From Litoditis marina (taxonomy: Eukaryota > Nematoda > Chromadorea > Rhabditida > Rhabditidae), in the NCBI GenBank assembly GCA_964036275.1, contig OZ038434.1:4672560-4736559 (forward strand): a DNA stretch of 64,000 nt, in the 5' to 3' direction. The notes under the pieces were generated by a model. That model ran no database searches, had not been told where the DNA came from, and saw only the letters and a list, made by a program, of their open reading frames with translations. Position numbers and translations under genes: made by a program. Below are positions 12,601 through 24,360 of this stretch, piece after piece (the first letter of the stretch is position 1; each line of letters starts with the position of its first letter).

Positions 12601-13467
12601 CTTTGTGACACGTCACTGGGAGAAAACGCCAAAAAACACAAAGAAAACGTGCGAACAAAAACGAGAAACGGAAAAAAAAAACATTACTGTAGTGAATAAT
12701 ACCGTTCTACAAATTACTAGTGAGAATAAAAAGAATTTTGAGGCTACAATAATTACAACCTACGTGGGTTTCGCAGAACATCTGATAAAACCACTGTTTT
12801 TGATGCTTGCTCCTTGAGTTAATTTTGGGAAATCTCAAGTTTTTTCGAGTCGAGTTTTGAGTGTTTCGGACCCAAAAAGTCCAGTTTTTGAGTTTCCTGT
12901 TTTAGCGTTGAAATTTCGAAAAATCGAGTTTTTGTGTTTTGCGAAAAATCGAATTTTCGAGTTTCGTGTTCGACTATAACAACCCTAGTTGCTCCACTAT
13001 TGCTGAAACTACCGTTTTCAACGGTTAGCTTGGTTTCGAGGTTGGCGGTGGACAGTGTTTAGACACTATTCTATGAAAAACGTATTGTTCACTGAGAACA
13101 ACGTAGAACGTGAAAAAAAATCTGCAGTGAGTACTTTTTTGGAAAGTCGGGAACTCTCACCCTTTTCAAAGGAGATTGCTCTCAAGAAAGATCGAACTCT
13201 TGAAGCACGTACCTCTTCAGTTTTCATGAACACAGTGACATTTTATCTTCTCGAACATATGATATTTCGCTTATTTTACAGTCCGTCGGATGCAAGTTTC
13301 ACAGAAATGGCGCCCAAAGCAAGAGACGCAGGGTGAGAAGAATGTGCCGGGAGGGACTTGGATTTACTGGTTAGTTTCTTTACTAATGCGAACACACAAT
13401 GTATAACCATGTACAAATAATGAATAATTTATTATTCAGTTTGTTCCATTTCTTCAATATTTCCCGA

Positions 13468-14919
13468 TTACTGTGCTTCGACCTCCACATGAATGACCGT
13501 CTTAGGTGGCTGATACTTTCCCTTTCTAACCTGAAATAACATGATAAATGAAAAATCCATATTGTTCCCAATAGTAATACTACATTTTCCATTGAAGACA
13601 CATTCGTAGAACAGTTATGAACGTAGGAAGGAGCGAGATAGTTGAAAAAAAAGAAAAAGTATGAGCTCGATTATACAACGTTTTGAAAGAGCTACCACAA
13701 AGATCTCACATGTAAGATGATCAAACGACTCGTAACGAAGCGAAGTGAATGGATAAGTATGTTTTGATATAATCTGATCTCAACATAGATGTTGATCTCA
13801 CCTCAACGCTCTCAGCATCATATTGATAACTTCCTTCGTCGGATTTGGCTATTGGATCGATAACGAGGGTCCCGTCGGAAAGAACCTTGGCTGAGGACTT
13901 GGGCTCGAGAACCTTTCCTGCCTGAAATAATTCGAAGTGACTGGTATAGCTCTAACCTAACAGTGAATTCTAAATTTCACTAAAATGATTCTTTCCGTTC
14001 TCACGGTGTTTCATTCTGTTTTGATCTACTAACCGCTGTCACGAACTGTGCGCATCTGATGTTATTCTCGGTCGGTCCACAGAATTGGATGAATTCTTCC
14101 TCTGTCTGTCCCTCTCTCAATCGCTTCCAGGTCTTGATGTTGTCACCCAGGTTCAGCTCCATCTTCTCACCCACCTCAATAGAATGATGGTGGTTGAACC
14201 ATCTCACATATGTTACACTGTTGGAGTCAAAAAACTAAACTCAAAACTCAAAACTCGAAAACTAACTTGTTCAACAATCATATCGATCGAATATTTTCTG
14301 TTTAGGTGTACCACCTCGAGTTCGGTTCCCCAGGAAACAAACCCAACAATATACAACAACATGCCGAGGTTTATAGACAGCGGAATATGGAGACGAGCAA
14401 GATAAAGTTTGGACGTGACACATTTGCATTTCCAATTACGTTTCTGTTCTGTCCATCTATTTTATCACACACTTTTTTTGCGTATTAAATTCAATTCAAA
14501 TAGAGGGGAACTGGAAAAGTGAGAACAGACTATTTCTTTCGATGCACTTGCACTCCAAATTGTCGGAGCCTGGAACATCGCCGGCTTTACCTTTCGATGC
14601 GCCAACTCGCAGTGAAAAACCGGAAGTTTTAATCAAAAACTATTTCGCACGACTCACATTGTTACAACTCTCGTTTGAGATGGAACTCACCTCCTTCTTC
14701 GATTCAAAATCTCATTAGTTGTAAATAGAACTAGGTTAAATGAAATACAGTTGACTATAATAAAGTTATTACATAAATGAACGGATAAACTGAAAATAAT
14801 GTACACCATTTATAAAGTTTATATACTATAATCGCTGTGCTTCCTACCTTAGCGGGGTAAACCATCACAGCGGCCAGTGTGCAGGAGATCAAACAGAGAA
14901 ACACGCAGACACGGGACAT
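13468..14919 (-). CDS. Small secreted Ig-like family protein, copy 2
   Basis: Exons 14919-14848, 14174-14034, 13921-13802 and 13530-13468 encode 131 residues, all introns phase 0. The signal peptide is MSRVCVFLCLISCTLAA. Exon 2 has GDNIKTW and FCGPTENNIRC; exon 3 has DGTLVIDPIAKSDEGSYQ; exon 4 is VRKGKYQPPKTVIHVEVEAQ. The exon 2 acceptor ends GAG rather than CAG (CTATTGAG|GTGGGT) and was chosen because it preserves the 141-bp exon and the alignment with copy 1. Copies 1 and 2 are the closest pair in the family. The gene is divergent from the CPEB gene, whose first certain exon starts 1.6 kb away on the other strand. The product is predicted to be extracellular with unknown function. Confidence 0.83.
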
Positions 14920-16371
14920 TCTGAAACCGTCAAAAGTTGAAAACTAATGAAAATCACTTAGAGGAGGGGGAAGGCAGAAGGAGAAATTAATATAAAAGAG
15001 CTGCTCAAGAAGAGCTAATAGCTATTTTAATTCAAACTAACACACTTAGTTTGAATAAGGTTCACATGCTTAGTATGTTTTGGCGCTAGTAACGTTATGT
15101 TTAGGTACCCTGGCGGTACCTAAACTAGCTTTCCATTCTGCCCTCGCTTAGATATTTTGCTTAGATGTGAACGAATAGAGCTAGTGTATCAGAACTTTTC
15201 CGAGCTCTCGGTTCGATAGAGTGTTGAAGATAGACGCTATTGAAATAGCTGTTTGTATTGTCGCTTTATACAAGAATATTCAAATGAGAAATGTGTTGTA
15301 AGCGATCAAATGTATTCAGTGGCGGCCAAAATGTGAGAATTTCTATTCTGAACATTTAATGGATTATATTTTGTTACATTAATGGCTAAAATTTTTGCGC
15401 CACGTCAATGTAAAGCAAATTCGAACAAACACAAAGAGAAACACAAAATAAATAGGAAAACTACTTCAATCTAGATAAGGGATAAGAGCTACAGTTTTAA
15501 CAGTTAGTTTGCGAGAATGCTTTGTGGAAGCATCGTTTCAGCTACTATTGTCTCTCAAGAAATGTGGAAGATAACTCGTTTCGTAGGACAGTCAAGGAAC
15601 ATAATTTTGATATGATTTAACGTGATCTAATGAATTATGAACCAGGTCACCTAATGTGTAAAGTAGTTTTACACATCAGAGTTGGTGAGGGTACTTATAG
15701 TAACGTGCATAGACGCTAATAGTAGGTGGTAAAATTTTATCAGTTTCTTTTTCTCACGAGAAACCCATATTAACTTCTTATGAGGTTGGATGGTTTGCTA
15801 CGCCGCCAGGTAATAGAAGTTCAGCTTCGAATTTCCGCGAAAACGTCTTAACACGTCTTTCTTGTTAAGCGTTGTCAAACGTTTCGCCTCGTCTCATTTA
15901 GCTCATTTCATATTTTTACCCACCAAGCTGAGGTTGCTTGTCTTCAAAAGGTTTGTTAATTGATAGATTTGTCCAAACTAACGAATGATGTTTAGAGAAT
16001 TATTGGTTCTAAAGTCGTAACTCTGTTGAAACGAATTCCTGGTTGTTGATTATGTTTCCAAACCAAAAAAGTTTACAAAACTTATGCAAGAGGCTTAGAA
16101 CCGCGGAATTTCACCAACATGAATAGTTTAGGCATCATTTTAAATACTATGGTTTTCTTTGAGAGAATGGGAATCATTTGTACAATCTGTCACGAATTTC
16201 GAAGTAATGAACCGTCTTTTCCAGATGAGCAAAAGCATATTCTTGAATCTAAAGGATGATAATTTCTGGGGGAACGAGGAGTCTCGAGTGAGTTTTATTT
16301 CATTCTCCGGAACCAGTTTTCTATGCTTTTGAATCGTATGATCCATTAGTTTGTCAAACTCTGCTAAAACA
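14920..16371. other. Divergent intergenic region, secreted copy 2 / CPEB
   Basis: It contains the copy 2 upstream element at about 15265-15400 and the presumed 5' end of the CPEB gene. Several short ATG frames end at in-phase donors, for example ATG AAC CAG|GTCACC near 15650 and ATG GTG CTG|GTATAC at 16372-16380. None can be preferred with confidence. Confidence 0.4.
15265..15400 (-). promoter_or_regulatory. Upstream segment of secreted copy 2
   Basis: Partner of 12470-12600. Shared words in order are CTTTATACA, ATCAAATGTATTCA, GGC/GGCGG, AAAATGTGAGAA, TGTTACATT and GGCTA. It lies about 350 bases upstream of the ATG at 14919. Confidence 0.45.
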
Positions 16372-16510
16372 ATGGTGCTGGTATACGGTACAACCAGTAT
16401 CTGATGTGCTTTTTTTTGGAATTGAGCGTATACTGACTGAATCAGGGGTGTTCATAAAGAAACTGTATTATAATGGGCTTGAATTTTCATGAAAATCAGT
16501 ATTCTCACAG

Positions 16511-19500
16511 GCTGAGAAGGCTTCGTCGTTGGAATCCGTGGACAGTGTGAAAAAAGAGAAACAGCGTCTTTCGAGAGAGTTCGAAGAAGAGGGAGAGTCT
16601 AGAGAAGAAGAGGAAGAGCAGGGATGGAGAGAAGAAGAGGCCGGAGGCTGGGATGGATGGGAGGACGTGTGCAGTGAGCACAAGAGAAACGATCGTAATG
16701 GTACGTTTCATGGGCGGAGCTTAGTTTTTGAATGATTTCACACAACCATCTACTGCAGGTGTTTTTATACGGATTCTGAATATCGTTTTTGTTAATTCTT
16801 GTAATAGAATCAGCACGATTACAATATTATGCTGAAGTGAAAATGCCTGCAACTTGAATTTCAAGTTTTCAAGCCGAAATCAGTTTTCACGTTAACAGAC
16901 AGGGAAGACGTGGAATCTCAGCAGGAAAACGTGTATGAGAGAAATCATTCCCAATTTGATGAAACAAAAACCGGCTACCTACGATTTCTACCTAGTTAGC
17001 TAATCTCATTCATGCTTGCTGTTTTTCTTGTTTAGAAAACTTTAGATATCGTAGCTATAGAATAGAGCTCTATCAGCATAACTACTTGTCATGATTAGTT
17101 TTCGGATGTGTTTTCAATGAAGTCAGAACTCGATTAATGTGAACATATGTTATTATTAAACTATATTAATGGAGAACTCGGTTGCACGTACATGTTTTGA
17201 GTCAACATTTAGGTTATAGAGGGCGCGCTCTTTCCGTTGCTAGCCTGTACGGATGTTTGCCTGCCCGTTAGTGTTTGTAGTTTGATCCCGTTGTTTCTCA
17301 ATTGAAAGTTATGGCGTGTATCAGATTCAAAATACAATCGAAATTCGGATTTTCGCGCACCAGTACTGAAAAAATTTACAATCACCCCCCACCAAATACA
17401 AAATGGGGTGCGATAGTACATACGGACCTATTAAGAGTAGCCCCCCCCCCCCCCACTCTATCCGCAAATTCCAGTACTTCAGTGACATATCGAGACGATA
17501 ATCTCCCTATACCCTATGACATCTCTATCTTTCAGCGGCGGTACCTCGCAGTCCGTTCGGTAACGAGGGAATGTTCGGTGGATTTTCGCGCACCAATGCC
17601 GCCTCCTACTTCCACGAGCCGAACAAGAATGAGGGAATGCAGAGGAAGAGACCAAGCGGAGGGGACTATCCCAACTCGTCGGTCAGTTATTCACTTGGAT
17701 ATCGTTATAGTTTCCATGCACATAAAGCAGTATTGCTACAGTCTCTCCCACTCTTTTTTCCCTTCTCTCTTTATTTGTCTCGTTGTCTTGGTTTTTATCT
17801 TTCTTCTTCATTCATCCCTTTCTCTATTCTGGGTTTCAGAATCTTTATCTGTTAACTTTGGAAAGCGATTTTTCCAAAATTGAAGTTTAGAAAGCCAGGT
17901 TTTAAAAAGTAAAATATTTCATGAAGTGATTCAGATGTCGTTCCGTAGTCCGATGCCACGGCCGCGGCCCGAGCGTCAGATGGAGGCACAAGCCAATCTT
18001 CTGACCAGAAGAGACTTCACCGCTCTCGATGTAGGTTCACATCACCAGTAGGGTTATTCTATAGAAAGGCATCTACTTTTCGGCTTGAACATGTAAAAGC
18101 TCACAATTTTTCATCAGAGAAGACAATCTTTTCTTTTTTCAGTAAAAAAGGAAGTTATTTGTCTGAATTATTTGTTCAATAATTTTTACAATTCCAGTAG
18201 ATATATATGGGCTCTTGATGATCCGATGGATACAATAGTTTAAACACTGGAAGTGAGAACTTGTTTCCACAAAAAATGTTTTTCACCAATGTGATTTCTC
18301 TGACGTTTTCGAGGATATTCATGATTTTTCAAGGATTGTGGAATACTTGCACATATCGTTATGTTCGAAACGCAGTTACTAAAAGTAAAAAAAATTCCCA
18401 GGTCCTCAACGCAGTATACTGCAAGCAGCCGCAAGCAGCCAGCGCCGCGGAGCAGCCTGGCAGATGGGGCAGACGCGAACTGGACGAACCGGACTACGGT
18501 AAGACTGGGGCACACTGGGGTTGTTGATCGAGATCAAATTTTTGAATTTGGAGTTCTACTCCACTGGAGGTGTTTTAAACTTTGAGTCTAGTCGAGTTTT
18601 AAGTTCGACTTTAACAACGCTAGCACCCGGGCACACCATCAGAACTGGAACTATACAATTTTGATTTTTTCTAAAACTTGTTCCTTTCGTGTTCTAGTGG
18701 TTCTAGTGCGAGTAACAATGAGAGAATTAGACCTACAACAAAATCAACTTCTATTTCAAAATAAAAATCAACAAAATATATTTAAATTACTGTATATTTA
18801 TATTCGAATTGCTGTATCTCCAGTTACTCACTCGGTTTCTTCTATGGACATTCTGGAGAGGGCGGAACCAACGAGTCCTTGGATCCGAAATGAGGTTCGT
18901 ATAGTATTGTTTGGTTCGATTCAAAGAAGTTGCAGTGAAAAAGACCAGTTAGTTAACAACGAATTCTTGAAGAAGAACGATTATTTGGACCAATCGGGAA
19001 GCCTCGGTTTTTTAAACTGCAGTTGAATAATGTATTGCAGTATAAAGGACTGAAGCGTTGGGATTGGACCACATAATCGTCCTTCCTTAAAGGACTTGAG
19101 CGTTGAGATTGGACACATAATCGTCCTTCTTTAAAAATTTAAAAATATAGGCAGCTAGTTGTGGTCCTAGAACTGCGAGTATACCGTATACGCCCTCACA
19201 ACATCATCACATGCTAGTGAATGATAAGTTTGCTTCATGAAGCTTTCAAGTTTCAAGAACTATCAACCATTGGCCTTCCTTCGAGCAGGACCTTTGAGCA
19301 AAACTTTTCTTCGTACATTGTGTTCAGTTTGGAGAAGGTAGCGGAGTCGTACATTTTCAAAAATCAGTTTGGTCCACAGAAAAAGCGTTGTTAAACGTAT
19401 ATTTCAGCGTACGAATCTGAATCTGATTGACGAGAAGTACGTGGAATACTACGAATATCTATGTCAGGGAATCACAACAATGCTCGACTCGGGTCAGTCC

Positions 19501-22500
19501 TCGCCAGTTTTGTATAGTAGGTCAATCAGATCTCAGGTTGCAATTGGTAATACAATTTTTCTCTATATTTTGGAGGAATCTATCCAAATATAAGACGTTG
19601 AATTGTTGAATTCCTACATTAATTAGTATACGTATAGTGGGTGCCAAATTTATGAAATTCTGTCTTTCGCCGGAATCGAACCTGCGAGTAGCACAACCAC
19701 TCCGCTATTTGAGCACATAACAGGCAAGCCTTGAGATAAACAGTACTCTCTCGCCTTCCCATCGGCGACGATTATATTGAGTCGTTTGTATTGATTAATT
19801 CGTAGTTAGTGGTCGAACCAGACGTCATCAATTGTGTCGTATTTGATTGTTTCAGGCGCTCCGTTCCGTGTTGATTGCGGCGTTCGTTCCGGAAACTCGT
19901 CATTTCAACAAACGCGCAGCTGGTAGGCTTTTTCCCAAACCTAAACCTGAGTTTTTGGTTTTGTATAAAGTTTTCTTGGCTTTTTTCATCCACCCTTCAA
20001 GACAAGTTCCAGAAATGTACTTTTCAGTTGAAGAAGGACGATAATGTGGACCAATCTCGCGTCAACGGTCCTTTAAACCGTGATTGAAAAATGTATTGCA
20101 GTTTAAAGGGATAGTTTAAAGGGGATGTACCGTTGCGATTGGACCACACAATCGTCCTTTTTTAACGTTCTTCTTTCCTTCTTTAACGTTCAACAATCGT
20201 TCATCGTTGAGTGTAGACGGATATGTTTTTGTTCCAGCAGTGCCCTCAAATCGAAATATTACCACCAATACAATCTGGGACCAGAGATATACAGTCGCAA
20301 GGTGTTTGTTGGCGGTCTTCCTGTTGATATAGTTGAAGGTGTGTACTAACTTGAGTCTTCACCTTAGAACATCTGTTTTTTGAAACTTTTTTGCATTCAG
20401 TCGGCGCTACTATGAATATAGGAGCAGACTGAGCATTTCAATTTGTTATGTGTACAAACCTAACGAAATTTCCACTGAGTTGCAACGGGATAATGGATTA
20501 AGTACACAAACCACAGAATCATGATATTTACTGTGTTTGTTTGTTGATTTTTGAGTTAAACCTATATAAGGCGTACTCACACGTCTTGGTATTTCCAGAT
20601 GAGCTAATCGCCACCTTTGCTCCCTTCGGTTCCCTGATCGTCGATTGGCCCAATAAACACGAGACAAAGAGCTACTTTCCGCCGAAAGGTGAAGTCAAAC
20701 CATCAATCTGTGCTTTGGAAAAGTAACTAGTAAATCGTGAGATTCCAGAGAAAAACATGAAAGTAGGGAGACGACAATTGAGTTGTACTTTGATCAGCAT
20801 AATAATTTCGAATTGCAGCTAAAATTAGGCGAGATCAAACTACAACCTTCAATCTCTCCCTCGTTGAACTATACTTCCTTCTAAGATCGTGGGATTAACT
20901 CATGTACGATTCTTTTAATGACATTTTTTAGTTTAACCTGCATTTTTAAGGTTATGTGTTTCTGATATTTGACAACGAGATGTCCGTTCGTTCACTGGTT
21001 GACCACTGCATTGTGGATGATGAGAAACTGTTCCTCTCCATCTCCTCACCCCATTACGGAGAGAAGCTGGTAAATTGAGAATAGTTCACTTCAACCTGTC
21101 CATTTTGCTCAAAAGCTTTTTATATTAGACGAACATAACGCACATATGTTAAGTTATTTTGCATACATAGGGCAGTTACTTTTTGTTCAAACCTAAATGT
21201 AAAGAGAACACTTGTGAGTACGCCGAAAAGTGTGATTCCAGTGCAAGATCTCGAGCGTGAAGACTCAAACGTGCAACGTACAATTTTTTCCAATTTCTCC
21301 TTGGGACGTGAATTGATAGTTCATCTAATGAGTTCACTTTGATGACGTCATTTTGCAGTTCATTAATGATCTCTTCTGATGACGTCATTTCAGAGAGTTC
21401 AAATTCGTCCGTGGCGCCTGGCTGACGCCGACTATTTGGTGGATGTCAATGTTCCCGTGAATATCCGTCGCGTTGTCTTTGTTGGGGGAGTCCCGAGACC
21501 CATCCGAGCAGGTATTTTACTAGTTATCGATTTAGTGTGAACATGGAACGTGATGAGTTCATTGGGAAAAATCATTTCTCTTGGAAGCCTACCATTTTCA
21601 AACTGAATTTCGGACGTATTGTAAAGTAAGAAATTTGAAAGAGATAGAGGAAAAGGAGGAGAGAGATAAAGTTCTTAAGATTAAAAGAAATTTAAACATA
21701 TTGTGAAATCACTAGGTGGTAACACTTGTGATCTGACCATTGACAATGAGGCATGAATACTAAAAAAAGAACTCCGAGTTCAATCTTTACAAGATCATAT
21801 TTTAGTTGAGCTGGCTCATATGATGGATCGTCTGTATGGAAGTGTGGCCTGTGCTGGAATAGACACCGACGTAGAGTACAAGTACCCTAAAGGTCAGTTG
21901 GGGGATTAATTATTCGTAGTTTGATATTTATCAGAATCGGGGTACCCGTCTGATTTGGAATAGGAATGGGAAATGTATGTTCTTTGTGGGAACCACAACC
22001 CCCCCCCCCCCCCCCTCATTTTCAGTTTGGTTTGACGAATGATGGGAAATATCAATAAATGAATGTATGTATTACTGTCTAAACGTAAATGTACATATAA
22101 ATATTAATGTCTCACTTTATGTATAGTTGCACATTACAAATACTTTCAGGGGCCGGTCGTGTCGCTTTCACCAACTACAATTCGTACATGCGAGCCATCA
22201 CGGATCGATACGCAGTTCTCAGTCATGGCGATGTTGAAAAGAGGGTTGGTCTGGGCATACTGTAAACTATTTAAATGGACTCACACTAAAACTGACTTTA
22301 ACTTCACAGTGTTAACCACGGTTCTCTCTACGCTATGAAGGCCAAAACATACTACGGGCGGCTGCGGGCGTCTGCGGGCGGCACATGATATAAGTATAGC
22401 GCCCTCAGACTATTGATCCAATGTGCGGCTGGCTGCGGCTCTCGGCGTTTTGGCGGGTATTCATACTTTTGCGGGCAAAAGCGGCTGCGGGCGTCTGCGG

Positions 22501-23883
22501 GCGGCGCCGCACGGGGCCGCCAACAGCCGCAAACAGGCTTTGCGGCAATAATGGATTGATTCAATAGTGCCGCGGCGGCTCTCTGCGTCTGTAAGAATCA
22601 ATTGTGTTTAAACCCAAAAACACTTGAAAAAACATCATTTAATTTACAGTTTCTTTCCTAATAATTAATAAAAGTAATCCTTTGTCATTTATATGGTTTT
22701 CATTAAGTTTTTCCATATTTTTTTCTTATGATTTGAACGTTTCATCTCTTTTCGAATCGAAAAGGCTTTTAAAAGCAAGAAGAATGAAATGTGGGAGGAA
22801 AAGCGAAAAAACATCCCGAAGAGCATTCACTATTCTGATCTTCCCATTCTTAATGGGTTGAAAGAGAAGGGAGCTCGATAACCACAACTGAACGGGTTTC
22901 TCAGAGAGCATATTGAAACACTTATTACTATCAATTATCAGTCTGAGTTCTCCAAAATCACTCTGAAGATAGCAGCGCCGCAGTCAGCCGCAGCCAGACG
23001 CAAACGCGCATACATACTTCAATCAGAGTGCGTTTGCGGGCGTCTGCGGGCGTCTGCGGGGCGGCGCGTCAAAACCACCACTCAGCCGCAGACGCACGCA
23101 GCCGCAGACGCCCGCAGCCGCCCGTAGTATGTTAGGCCCTTGAGCCTATGAGTTGATATAGTGTGTAGTGAAGTGTAGTGTCCTGAAGGTCTGTCATAGC
23201 TTGACGCACGATCGAAGACCTAGAGAAATTGCTAATTTCTTCTATAGAACTAAAATACTAGTCTCCTGCTGAACGAAAATATAACGTTTTTGTATCAAGT
23301 ACCTACAAGAGAATGTTTTTTAAACCTTCTCATGTTTTATTAAAGTGAGTATTCGATGAATGATTCCAGGTCGAAATCAAGCCGTACGTTCTGGACGACC
23401 AGTTGTGTGAGGAGTGTAGTGGCGAGCAAAACGGAGGCAGACATGCTCCATTCTTCTGTCCGCATTTGGAATGTCTTCAGGTAAACTTTAAATTATATGA
23501 TTTTATAAATAACTTATTACTAAACGTTACTTACTTATGTTCCTAAACGCGTAGCAATTAAAGCATGTACCAACTTCTGCTAAGAATACCGATCTTGAAA
23601 GTATCTTACGGTTGTACGAGAAAGTTATAGGAGAAAGAAAACATGTTAATGCGTCAAATGAGACCTATGTACAACGCTTACGTTCCTGAAAAAATGATGA
23701 TACCCCCTGCTTTCCTGCCAAACTTGCCGACATAACTTATCAAATTGTATTCTCATTCCCAGTACTTCTGCTTCACTTGCAGTACTGTTGTATCATTTTC
23801 AGTACTATTGCGAGACCTGCTGGACGGACATGCATGGCAGTGCCACCCGAGAACATCACAAGCCACTCGTCAAGGAGGCGTAG
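16511..23883 (+). CDS. CPEB-family cytoplasmic polyadenylation element-binding protein (16 exons)
   Basis: Exons: 16511-16700, 16899-16994, 17536-17681, 17935-18030, 18402-18498, 18824-18894, 19408-19492, 19856-19922, 20238-20338, 20599-20688, 20951-21069, 21394-21511, 21806-21892, 22150-22244, 23370-23480 and 23803-23883. Phases agree across all joins, giving 549 residues plus an unresolved start (an in-phase candidate ATG is at 16372). The N terminus is acidic and low complexity. RRM1 has KVFVGGLP (about 304-311), DWPNK and SYFPPKGYVFLIF; RRM2 has [13 protein letters not shown] (about 413) and GAGRVAF (455). The C-terminal ZZ domain keeps all eight ligands: Cys 499, 502, 516, 521, 526, 529 and His 534, 542, ending [13 protein letters not shown] proteins bind U-rich 3' UTR elements in the cytoplasm and control poly(A) length and translation, often in the germ line. 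It is CPEB1-like; among nematode paralogs the length fits CPB-1 or CPB-2, which I cannot separate. Confidence 0.9.
17210..17305 (-). repeat. Dispersed repeat (GGGATCAAACTACAAACA type)
   Basis: Minus-strand sequence with CGGGATCAAACTACAAACAC and ATCCGTACAGGC resembles plus-strand copies at 5155-5250 and 10195-10290. It lies in CPEB intron 2. No terminal structure is visible. Confidence 0.45.
18974..19126. mobile_element. Small inverted-repeat element (AGGACGATT ends), copy B
   Basis: Same family as 12200-12277: GATTATTTGGACCAATC at one end and GATTGGACCACATAATCGT at the other. It is followed by a second partial end, giving a tandem 3' end. It lies in CPEB intron 6. Confidence 0.6.
19629..19770 (-). 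mobile_element. tRNA-derived SINE, family A, copy 2 (partial)
   Basis: The B-box side (GGTTCGATTCCGGCGA on the minus strand) and the GGCGAAAGACAGAATTTCAT tail are present; the A-box side is shortened. It lies in CPEB intron 7, antisense to the gene. Confidence 0.6.
20035..20158. mobile_element. Small inverted-repeat element (AGGACGATT ends), copy C
   Basis: Ends AGGACGATAATGTGGACC and GGACCACACAATCGTCCT are inverted repeats. It lies in CPEB intron 8, 80 bases upstream of exon 9. Confidence 0.65.
22338..23141. mobile_element. GC-rich terminal-inverted-repeat element in CPEB intron 14
   Basis: About 804 bp. The left end (AAGGCCAAAACATACTACGG) and the inverted right end (AAGGGCCTAACATACTACGG) match. 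Both continue into long GGCGGCTGCGGGCG repeats. The centre is AT-rich and non-coding. GC content of the arms contrasts sharply with the AT-rich intron. Confidence 0.75.
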
Positions 23884-24360
23884 AACCGTCAACGAAGCCA
23901 CCCATTCTGTGTTTTTAAAGCGTTATAAAGATTTTGTTGGAGTTTATGTGTTATTCTTAGTAAAATCACAAGAAATGTTTTTTTCATTGAGAACTGCATG
24001 TGGTGTGTCATTCAAGTGGTCACTAGAATGAAATATAATAGACAGTAGAACTATCGATCAGGGTTTGTAGGAAGTACGAGTTGAACTGTCAGCATCCTAT
24101 CCCTTTTCTATTGTTTTTTTGCAGGACCATATTCTCTAAACTTTTGCGTGTGGTACTTCGTGAATTGTTTTGCGATGAAAACAAACTATTACCGCAACAG
24201 TACGGTTTTGTCACTTTCATATGAACTCTACATGAAGAAATTGTTAAAGAGCAATTATGCGCCGCTTTCACGTGTACTTCTACATGTTTGTGATCAAGTG
24301 AATCATAGCTAAAAGCCTATCACAATGAAACATTTATTCGATGAATTGTATGTTTTACAT
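23884..24360. other. Convergent spacer, CPEB 3' end / secreted copy 3
   Basis: The 477 bases between two stop codons hold the 3' UTRs of the convergent genes. No further coding support was seen. Confidence 0.5.

Larger units (their letters stand above)
12017..13467. other. Spacer between secreted copies 1 and 2, with upstream element
   Basis: It holds the upstream region of copy 1. A segment at about 12470-12600 (CTTTATACA, ATCAAATGTATTCA, AAAATGTGAGAA, TGTTACATT) matches one upstream of copy 2 at about 15265-15400. A small inverted-repeat element lies at 12200-12277. The remainder has repeated GAGTTT and TCGAGTTTT words and no supported exon. Confidence 0.5.

Noticed and set aside
17302..17883. 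193-codon plus-strand frame
   Set aside because: It runs through intron, a C run and CPEB exon 3 in the wrong frame. The exon is read correctly in the frame giving [13 protein letters not shown].
22352..22564. 70-codon minus-strand frame in CPEB intron 14
   Set aside because: It is a translation of the GC-rich repeat arm of the inverted-repeat element.
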